Source of the DNA: Latrodectus hesperus
Taxonomy: Eukaryota; Arthropoda; Arachnida; Araneae; Theridiidae
Assembly: GCA_037975125.1 (NCBI GenBank)
Contig: CM075862.1
Location: forward strand, 44,754,777-44,818,776
DNA: 64,000 nucleotides
Direction of reading: 5' to 3'
Each line of letters starts with the position of its first letter. Position 1 is the first letter of the stretch. Shown here one piece after another: positions 1-11,800 of this stretch. The notes under the pieces were generated by a model. It made no database searches. It was not told the DNA's origin and worked only from the letters and a program-made list of their open reading frames with translations. Made by a program: the position numbers and the translations under genes.

Positions 1-903
1 GATAGTAGAGGAATATTTAGCAAATATCAAGAACTATCTTGCTGCATTATCAGTTGAATGAGTAATGCTATGACCTTTAGTTCAACAGTTCATAAATTTG
101 ATTCCTCTTCTGGAGTAGATGTTTTTTGTGGTTCAATACTAATTTTAAATCCATATTCAATAGAGAGGCAAAAAAAAAAATCTAAAACCATCATTTTTGT
201 GGGTTTTTCAGTAGTAAACTATTCTTGTGTCATGGAATTTTAATATTCTACTTATATAAGTCATTAACATGCACGTTCCTCTATGAGTTAATTTTGATGA
301 ATTAATGTAGTAATTAATTATGTAAGTTTGTATAATTTAATATTTTAAATATTTTGCAATTTAAATAGTTCTTTATGACATATCTATCAATGTGATGTCA
401 AAATAAAAATAATGAATAAGAATGTCAATAAGAATAATGAAAGTGTATATAAATATTGTTATACCTTTTCAAATAAATATTTATTTCTTCATTGTTTTTA
501 AAATGTTTACTCTTTTCTGCCTTTATTTATAGTTATTAAAAATCATTCATTTCTTCAATATTTTATTGTTTATGATTGGCAAGGTTTATTTTCTCGATTC
601 GCATTTATTATTTTAACTCCAATATATGATAACTATTGAATTACAATTCGTTATTAAAATTGGGAAAATCAAGGACATTGATATTTATTCTGTATTCATT
701 CTCATACTAAAATATAAAATGCACTGATTTTTCAAAAATAAAATGTGATACATTTTAAAATGCTTTTATATGAATATTTAAGTTTTTTTAATGATATTAC
801 ATCTATTGTGAAATTGGTTCTTATCAATCTGATTGTTTTCAATGCAGAATTTTGCTTTAAATTTACATATATTGAATTATAAATATTTTGGATTGTTTCC
901 TAG
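1..903 (+). other. Upstream intron of the GH31 gene
   Basis: AT-rich non-coding sequence ending in the acceptor at 902-903. No coding exon or repeat that I recognise. Confidence 0.7.
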
Positions 904-1052
904 GAGCAAGATCCAGCTGCAATGGGTGGAAAAGTATTAGAAGCTACGAAGAATACTTTACGCACTCGCTATTACTTATTGCCATACTTTTACTACCTCT
1001 TTTATCGTAGTCATGTATTTGGAGAATCAGTGATCAGACCTTTATTTTTTGA
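904..1052 (+). CDS. GH31 exon a: end of catalytic barrel
   Basis: The acceptor is tttcctag ending at 903 and the donor is GA|gtatgt at 1053. It encodes EQDPAAMGG followed by RTRYYLLPYFYYLFY and GESVIRPLFFE. The EQDP and TRYxLLPYxYxLF signatures are typical of GH31 shortly after the catalytic acid region. It ends in phase 2 and joins the next exon through a split Glu codon. Confidence 0.93.
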
Positions 1053-1755
1053 GTATGTATGAATATATCAGAATATGTATAAATAAGTTTTGCATTCTTT
1101 GTGAAATTTTTCTAATTGTTTCTTTATATATCTTATTGTTTTCTTTTAAAGATTCAATTAAATTCATTATGTTGTGTTTTATGTTCATGTATTAAGGAAA
1201 GGAATATTTCTTAATCTATAGAGTAAGCAATAAAAAAAGATTAGTTTCCATAAGAATATTACATAGCACCTTTGTTACAAATACCTATGAACAGAAATAA
1301 TTTTGAGAAAAATTTTTTTTCATTTGTATGAAAAATCATCATTGTTTTGAGAAATTCACAATAGCTGATATAAATACATTATTGAACTTTTTTGGTAGTT
1401 TCATGTTTTGAGAAATTTATCTTCTAAATATTTTACTATAAATGTTTGTTCACTCAAAAATAAATATTGTTTTAATGTTGGAAGATTTTTATCAATGCAA
1501 CTGTGTTTTAATATGTACTGTAACTTGTAGAAATAAAATTATTCTAGAGGTTGAAAAATAAAAAAATTTCCAAGGATGATGAATTACATGAGATTTTTTA
1601 AATATCAATTTGTGATTGCTAACAATTAAATTTATATTTAAAAAATCTATTGTTATATTATTTTAAATACATTTATTTTGTTTACATATGAAAGAAAAAC
1701 ATGTTTAATGTTAAGATTTAAATATTCCTTTTGAGTTATACTACTGTTTTTGACA

Positions 1756-1808
<53 letters not shown>

Positions 1809-2412
1809 CAAAAACAGTGACTGGTCCTCTATAAAGGATGAAACAAGTTTATCTATTCTGCTGAAATTGAAAATGATCTCCCAAGACCATGATGTACAAC
1901 TCCAATGGATTTCATCCCATATAAATATTAATTGCAATGAGACCACAGATTGACTGGCGAAAGAAGGCAGTGAGAAAGATACACCCACTGGTTCATCACT
2001 TACATATCAGGAACTTTACTCTAATGAAAAATCTAGGCTTTATTCAATCTGGGAAATTCCACCCACACACCAATGGTACTCTGGAACATCTCCTGAAACT
2101 CTTCTGGAAACAAAATGTGACCAAAAATCTCAGACTGCCTTGGCCAGATTCTCAAGTGGATATCTAAATTGTTTATCGTTTGAACATGGTACAAAATTTA
2201 TTCCCACTTGTAAAAAATGCTGTGACCATCCAGCCTCACCGAAACATATTCTGGATTGCAGACTTTCTTGTGAGGATTTATCCTCACATCCCCTGCTATC
2301 ATTGACTTTCTAACTGTCAACAATTTAATGAAGTTGATTTGACAAATGTCAGATCTTTGAAGAGGATAAGCCAACAACAACAACAACACACACACACGCA
2401 CGCACGCACGCA

Positions 2413-2455
<43 letters not shown>

Positions 2456-5400
2456 TTGGTATTCTAAGCAGACTCAGAAAAATTTATTAGGCTTTTTATT
2501 TGGGAAAACATAAATCTGCAAAATAGAAAAAATAAATTTGTTTGAAGAATATATCTAATATTATTTAAATTCTTTCAAATCTCCATTAAAGTGTCATTAA
2601 TTTCCAATAAATTTATTAATATTTTTTCTGGAGGTTAATATAATTATTCAGTAAAAGTGCAACTTTTTAAGTTACTGAAAAATATTCCAGTGACATTTTT
2701 TAATTTAACCTCTAATTTATCTTACAATGCTAAGAATTATGCTTATCTGTTGAAATATATTTCTTAAAAATTACAGTGTGTCATAGTATTTGCATACAAA
2801 TGTTTTATCAGTGATCACAATTTTTCATTTACTGCAGTTTTCAAGATAAATTTTAAGTTTCTGTGATTACTTTAATCTTAAATCCTAATTTGCTATATTT
2901 TAACTTAAAAAAACAACTTCTTTATGAATATTTTCCTCTTAAATTTATTTTGTTCATTCAAAAAAAAAAATCTTAATTTATATTTGATTGTAGATTTCTT
3001 TTATGTGTTCTTATCTTCTTTTTGATATATTTAAATAAAGGAATAAAATTTAATATATTTAATCTAGTTTGTCAATGAATATATTTTCCATGTATATTTT
3101 TGAAGTAATTTTTTTTGCACACCCAAACCTCAAGGAAGTATCTATCCTAAAAATATCTGGGAACAACTGAATAAATAGTTATCTTTTTATTTTTAGTTAC
3201 ATCTTATGGACATATTCATGAAATGAATTTCACTAAACATTGTCATTTAGAAATACCACTATTTATAATCATGTTTTTAAAAATACCTGAGATCCAATCA
3301 TTATTCTTTAAATGACCCGTTGATTTGTAACAATGTATTGTTGAATTGCAGAAAAAAAATCTTATTTACGTGTTATGTATTTTGCAAATTATTGTTTGTT
3401 TTTCAGTTTTTTTAGTAAGATTTTATTGAAAAATTCTCTTGTCCATTTTTGATTAGAAAATTACAAATATTGTTTTCTGTATAGCCTAATGTTTTTATAG
3501 CCTTAAATATATTGGTGCAATTCCTGTATGGCTAAGAAAAACTTTTTTATTAACTATTGATATTCCCTACTCTTCATATTTTTTATGTGTCCAACATTTT
3601 AAATGCTGAGCTGGCAGCCAAATGGTTAGCACTCTTGCATTCGGTTCAACAGTTCGTGGGTTTGAATCCCACCTTGGGCATGGATGTTTGTAGTGGTTTG
3701 AAATCTACTTTAAACCGTAGGTCCCGGTCTAATTACTCTTCATGTGCAAAAAATTACCGTTGAGCGACAAACAAACTAAACCAACCAACATTTTAAATAA
3801 AATATCTTTTTTGCTTCTGTGATCTTAAACTGAATTGTCTTTTCATGTGCCTTTTCAAAAAGTTGATATATAAACATTTCTTCAGCTGATTCATCATTAT
3901 ATTTGAATATTTCAAAATTCTAATTCTTTTTTTTTACATTTTAAAGTCAATTTATCAAGTATATTTTGTTTTGTATAAAATGTGTCATAAATTCAAACAA
4001 AACTATCAACTTTGAAATTCTTAATTATCAATATTAAATAAAGTTGTTTATGAAAATCACTCAAATGTCCTGAAAATAGAATGAAAATCATAAAAACAAT
4101 TGATTCATGTCTTCCTGCAGAATGTGTGAAATAGGAGGTGGCTTCAGTTCATTCAGAATTTAAAAATGAATATAATTTCCCAAACACAAGATTTTATACT
4201 GAAAAAGGATAATGGATAAATATTAATACATTAGCATTGAAATGATTATTCTTTTGTTCCTAAATGGCTTATTATTTTTACTAAATCTTATCGTGTCTAA
4301 TCTTTCTAATCAAATTCCTGTCTAATCAAATTTCAACAGTTTCATTATAAATTAAGAGCTTCTGAAAGAGTAGAAATAACTCCTTCAATACCAGATATAG
4401 GAATGACCTTTAATCCATTTATTGCTGGAGTAGAAGAAAAAACTATTAGTTTATAATGACTGCTTCTAGCTAGGATAAAGAAAACGGTTTCACACAATGG
4501 GACTTTCAACAACACTGTATGTAGAAAATGACATTTTAGCGTGGAAATAGTGCGTCATATTATGTTGGAATGTGTTGCCCTTGCCCTTACTCAATTGGTT
4601 ACTTTAGGTATTCTTGATATTAAAGAATAATACCGCTCAATTAAGAGCCTTTCTTACTTAATAAATAAATTGAGAGACCTTAGTAGATGGAGTTAGGTTA
4701 TTTTGATTTTACAGATTTTTTTGGCATAAAATTCTATTAATAGATGCACCTTGATTGTCGAATCCAATATAGAAGACAAAAGTATTTGGGTATTTACTTG
4801 ATAAGAAGGGGGTTGTGTCAAACAACATAAATTGTTACAATTGAATATCCTAAGCAATACATATCCATAATATTTGAATTCTGAAAACTTTTAAATGATA
4901 TTTGAAATTTAAAAGCATCAGAACACATGTGCCTTCATATTTTCTGATAATTTCTGCCATTTATGACATAATTTGGATTCATAAAGTAATGAAGTGGTGT
5001 GAAAATTTTTATTTATAATTATAAGAAGTTAATTTCTTTTCAGATTTCCTTCTGATAAGATTGCATTAGGTATTGATGAAGAATTCCTCTGGGGACCTGC
5101 ACTTCTTATAATACCTGCTCTATATCCTGTAACTAATTTACATTTTGCAATTTTTAAATAATTAAACAATTTTTATTCATCTGATGATCTGCATTTATGT
5201 CATAGGATATGTCAGAGATCAAAGCTTATTTTCCAAATGATGTGTGGTATGATTTTTTCACTGGAGAACAAATTAACAGCAGTGGGGAATATAAAACTCT
5301 CAAATGTGATGATTTAACTTCAATCAACATTGCAGTAAGAGGTGGTTATATATTGCCATTACAATTACCAGGTCCCACGACAACAGCTAGGTAAGTATTT

Positions 5401-8400
5401 TTTTTTTCATCTTCTGTTCTTAATTTTTAAATAAAATTGCAATTAGGATAGTGGTTATAGTATAAGAACTATACTAAATTATTTCATATTATCATCATCT
5501 TGTACTATAAAGTCAGTACTTTTAGAGACGATCAGCAATCATTTACCCAGCAAAATATTATATGACAATAATATCATATTAAGTATAAAAAATTGTGACA
5601 AGCTATAATGAAAAAAATGTTTCAATAAATCAATTATATGAATTATGTAAAATGTGTAATTATTGTCTTGTGTATGAAAGCTGAAACTAATTGTATGTAA
5701 GCTGTTCATGTGCTTCTCTGTTAAAACCTACCATTACTGAAGTAATGGTATTGCACAGTTTCTGTAAATTCTGCAATGTATTACATGTTATTAATCAAAA
5801 AGCGAATGTTATTTGTGACAGTGTGTAAGGAGTGACCAACATGCTACATTTAAGCAGCTAAAATGTCTAACGAACATGATTTTAGATTTATATCTAAAAA
5901 CAAATATTATATTCTGTTATGCATAACTTTATGTACATATATTTAGAGATATTACTGGGTTGTCATAATGATGTAATCATAATGATTGCCTGTTGAAAAT
6001 ATAAAATTTTTAATGGTGATAGATTTTATGCATTTTCTATTTGTTTACTCTCAATGTGTGTAAGGCAGTGATGGTTAACTTGTGTCATGTATATCCAAAG
6101 TACCACACACAAAAATTTTAAAAGCACATGAAAAAATAACAAAGACATACTTTTATGCTTAAGATAAATTTCTTTTATAATGTGAAAATTCTCTGTAAGA
6201 AAATAATTAAATCGCAAATCATTTTGTTTCTGTCTAGATGGATTAATTGTAATTCTGAGAAAATTTAAAAGTGCTGTTGTTACGGAATATAAACTAAATC
6301 AAGTTACATTTTTGATTTTAGTACTCAGTTTATCACCTTATAAATGAAAAGATGAATGTTTTTTTTTTTAATTTAAAATATAGATTAATGCTGATATGTT
6401 TCAAATTAGTTACATGAACTTCTGTGAATATGATATTTGAAATCTAGAGAGCAATATTATCTAGAAAATAAAAGATGCTTAATGTCGCAAATCTATGTTT
6501 AAAGTCATTTAAAATCTAATGATAAAATTTATGTTGGAATTATTTAAGTAATTTTTGCAATGGCAATAATATTTCAAATATTTGACATAATGTGTGAGTA
6601 AATTTTCTGAATAAATTGGGGAAAAATAAACATGTTGTGCAGGTGTTCAAAATTCGCTAATATAGGTTTGTAAAAATTCTGTTTATGTATATAGCTACTC
6701 TATTACAATTTGTTGTTAAATTTTGGTCAAAATTTTATTTAAAAAAAATTTTTCACTCTTTGGATTTAATGTAATTATGAAGGAATTAATCAATTTTTAC
6801 TGAAATCCATCAAAATTTATGTAAATGTACATGTTTGCTTATGTAAATGTTTTGCAAACTATAAGATGTCATTAAATAAATAACATCATTATTTATAAAA
6901 GTGCCAAGCAATAATATCAACAAAGAAAAAAGATATTTCTCAACTATATTTTTGTGGAAATACATTTTAAATTCAAGATAAAGGCAACAACTTGACAAAG
7001 TTATTTAAATTTTTGTATTTCAATTATTTTTTCTTAAATGCATTAAAAAATATACTTTTCTGTGTGTTTAGAGTGAAATCTGTACCATTTTATAACTGCT
7101 GAAATAATTCAAGTATTTTATTTTTGAGTTTACATTCGTTTATTTTATATTTTAAAAATACATATTATAAATCAAGCAAAAATATTATATTAAAATTTGA
7201 TTACTATGAATAAACTCATTTTATGATTATACTACAATGATGGAAATAATAATGCATTCTTCAGCTAGAACTTATTTGATATAATTGTAATATCAGATAT
7301 CTAAATAATATGACTCATAAGTTCAAAAATGAATATTTATCATAAAATTCTATCTACATTTTAGCCGAGAAAACAGTTTTGATGTATTAGTTGCACTAGA
7401 TAAGAACCAGGAAGCTACTGGTGAAATGTTCTGGGATGATGGAGATTCTCTAGGTAATATCTTGTATAATAAATTATCATTCTATTCAAAAATATGTAGT
7501 TGTTTAGTTTTAATGTTCATTTTTTGAAATATTCTTCAGTTAATTTTATTAAAGTATAAAAAATTGTACTGCAGTTATATGCCTGGATTTTATTCATTAT
7601 TTATACTACTAGTTCAATTATAATTTTGTTGATTCTGATAAATTTATTTACCTCACCTACCAAAAATTCATTTCCCTGATATTCTGTTCCAACCAGTTAG
7701 ATTTTTTCTGATTTATATACTTGATAATAAATGTCCTATTTTTCATATCTGAAATATTGGAAGCATTTTTATTCTTATCTATTTTAACTATCAGGATTTA
7801 GTAGTTTGTTACCTGTTCTTTTGATAAATGTTGATCAGAGTGTTCAGATGAATAACTCCATCTCAGTGGCCATAGACCATCTCCGTAAAAATTTCGCCAT
7901 CAGATTTGTCTCTTTTTGCAGATTTTAAAGGTTCACTCTACTTCATTCTTTGATGCATAGTATTTCTTTCTGTGGACTTAATGCCTGAAAACTCAACCAA
8001 ACTACCAACTACTCCTTTCTTTAAATTACCTTTCCATACTTTTCATTTCTGGTGAGTTTTCAATTCAAAATCTTTTGACCTTGCATGCACTTTTTCCTTC
8101 TGTTTCGTTCAGTCTTATTTTTTTTTCACTTTGTCTAGAAAACTGATTTTGCTAACAACTCCTACCATTCTGATGATGAGAGCTAGGTAGAGATAATTTT
8201 ATTCCATTTGATGTTAGATTCAGTTATTTCTACAGTTCTCTACATCTGAGTCTCCTGACCATTAGAAGATCTACCTCTGAGGTTTCACCTGCAAAAGTAG
8301 AAATGTTAGTCTTCATCTGTAAATCGATAGAGAAAGGTCTCATAGTATAAGTGTCCACCCAATATTGTTTAAATTATTGGATAAATAAATAATCTAGAAG

Positions 8401-8795
8401 TTTGTTTGTCTTACCAAGGACTTTGTTAAGATTCTGTAACTACAGTCTTATTCACCATCAATATGGGTCACCAGGATTAATGGGAAGTGATTTGTGACTT
8501 CTTATTCTTCATTTATTTATTATACTCAATCCATAGAATTCTATAGTTAATTGAAATTCCACACTCTAATTTACTGCATTTTTTACATTCTATATTGGTT
8601 GAAAATATATGTATCTTTAATTAAATTCATCAAAATGCTAATGTGCTGTTATGCTTTATGGAATATTACAAAATAGAATTTTTTATTACCTGTTAAGGCA
8701 GATAGTTACTAACTTTACATAATAACTTATAAATCCATTGAATCTACCATAATGTATTTAGTGGTAGTGCAAATTTTAAAATGATTTCTTTATTG

Positions 8796-8881
<86 letters not shown>

Positions 8882-11800
8882 CTTATTTCTAATTATACTC
8901 TGCTTAGATATTTTTTAGTCATTAAAGTAATATTTTACATTAAATGATAGTAAAGTATCTTAATATTACAAAGTAAAAAAAAAAAAAAAAATCAAAAATT
9001 TTACTTACTTTTCTATAGTTAATAAAACCAACCTTTTTTTTTTTTTTAAAGGTAAGCAAAGTTATTCAGAAGTAAATTGATTCCTAATTATTAGTTGTAT
9101 TTAAATCAAATTTATTTAAATTGCTCTGACATACTAATATAAAATCTCATATTTTCTTTACAATTACTAATAATTATTGCATGTTATAAAATTGTTCAAT
9201 AGTCATGTTTTAACTTTCCATTTGAAATTTCTTTTCAAAACAAATTTATATTCAGCTTTAACTAATTCATAAAATATTTTTGATTTGGGTACTTTTCCAT
9301 TACATCCTTGTAAAACAGTCGCCACAACGGGGGAAATTTTTAAAATTAATTTTGAAATATTCTATTTTTATGTATCGTATATTATTCAAAAATATTTACG
9401 CTTTTAAAAACCACTAAAAAATAATACGAACATTTTATATTTACATTTTATAAGCTAAATAATTATCACTTATTGACAAACTTATTTAAACACCAGTATT
9501 TATTTCTCGCGGACAATGTTTGTCTATCACATTAGTGATTGATTGCATAAGTATAATTTAATAGTATCTTTTCCTATACAACAAAATTAAATTTTGCTGT
9601 ATTTATTACTGTTTTTGGCCTAGGTGATTTTTGACTATAATGCTCCTTCTAACTGACAAAATTTTCTCCAGTAGTCTTTTGCTTCAACTAGCTTTAGCTT
9701 TGTTCAGCATTTACCTTGTTTACAATTTTTTAGTCGATTTTTGCAATAATAATAATTTGATTGGCATATAATTAGATCCAAAATAAAATTTTGAGCCAAT
9801 GAAATCATCGTATCTATGTTATATTATTTTTGCTTCTTTGTAAGAAAAATGCTATTTCTTTAGGATCATAAATGGGGCTATAATGGAAAAGTACCTTGAT
9901 TTTTGTTCATTATAGGTTTTTTGAAATATTTAACTATAATTAATAAATACAAATGCATTATTTTATATTCTTTCAGATACATTTGAGGGAAAAGGAAAAT
10001 ACAATTTGAACAAGTTTTCTGCTAAGAGTGTAAGATTTTTATAATTCTTAAAATTTCTACTACATTTGAATTAACATTTTATTTATCCTGTTTTATGTAG
10101 CTGATAAATTCCAGTATATTATTGTTTTGTAAAATTTATCAGCTACATGAAACTACTTATAAATCAGCAACTTAAAACTTGTTACATTATTTTAATAAAA
10201 ATATAATTCCATAAGAAAACTCCTATTTGAATTAATTTTCACTTTTACTTATAATATCATCATTTTCCTACTTAATATAATATTCTATTATTTTATGTCA
10301 CTAATTTTATCTGCATACTAATTATATTCAGCATTAGTTTTATAACTTTTCTTTAAAGATATGTTTTATTTAAAAAATTTATGATATATTTGCATACTAT
10401 TGTCATTTAAATTTACTGTTGAATTTACATTGTTTTAATGTTTTAGGGATCTTTCCGCAGCACTATCAGTCATCATGAGTTTCCTAGCAAGATGAATTTG
10501 AATGAAATTAAATTTTATGGAATTAACCAAAAACCAAACAATGTGACAATTAATAACCAAGAAGTACATTTTGAATATAAAAAGGTAAAATATAGGTATC
10601 TATGTGTGTGCGTGTGTGTATATGTCTGTGTTTGTGTATATGTATATTTGTAATTTTAAAATACTATGTATGTACAAAGGGATATTATATATATGTAAAA
10701 TATATGATATAAAATTATTCAAACAGGATTTGTTAAAAAATTTATGGATTATGATTTGAAATACAATTTCTTTTAAAAATTATCTGCATTTTAAAGTTAC
10801 ATATTTAAGAAACTAGAGCTGTTTTTTATTTTTAATATACTTTTTGAAACAGCAAACATTTGTTTTAAATATTTTATATGTTTAACAATGTCTTTCCTTA
10901 TTAAATTTGATTTTTGAAGCAGAAACAAAAAAATCGTTAAACAGTTAAAATGTATTTATGCATGTTTTATGCATAAAGTGTATATGAAATGCTGCAAATT
11001 ATGATTTACCTGATATAAGAGTTAATTTATGTAAATTCATTTGGGTTTGTAAATTTCAAACGAGATCGAATATAAATTTGCATTTATTGAATAAAAATGG
11101 TTTACTTTATTGCAAATTTTAAATTAAATTTGTAATTTCAAAAGTTCATTTGAATGCTTGCTTTAAGTAATGTTTCATTGATCCATGTTCTACTGCTTTG
11201 TCCAAAGTAATGGCAACATTTCTTGAGGAATTTTTTTAAATATTATTGAATAATAAATGAAAAATTTGTACTTTATATGAATACAGTAGTATAAAGAAAT
11301 GTATGGTTTGAAATATAATACCCTAAAATATTTCACATAAAGCATTAATTCTTAATGCATGATAGTTCTCATTTTTTTTCCTAACATTTTCTTATCCTGA
11401 TGGTTTTGTGCATATTCCAATATATCTGTAATTTTCTTAGTAAAATATATTATTTTTAATTTCACTTTTTCCATAAATCTGGTTAATTTTTAAAATTTTG
11501 TATAATATCAAACACTGAATGTTTTTATTATTTATTTATATTAAAAATTTATAAATATGACATTTTTTGATAGTTGTATTAAATTTGTTGTTTTGGGAAT
11601 CATTTACCACCTGTTAAAATCAAATTCTTTTACGAGTATTTAGTTAAAGTTTGTACTTTTAAAATTTTCTATTTTCTTTTTAAAAGTAGCTTATTGTCTT
11701 AAAATTATATTTTTGATGGTAAGATTCTGTTTGAATCATATTTTTAGAAAATATTTCACTGAAACTCTATATTGATGTTCCTGCCTATCAACATTCAATC

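Noticed and set aside
1750..1953. Frame starting with repeated Ile-Tyr
   Set aside because: The start is translated (TA)n. Only the part after 1806 is meaningful, and it belongs to the LINE.
5729..5750. 10-bp perfect palindrome with 2-nt loop
   Set aside because: Too short to be notable in AT-rich intronic DNA.
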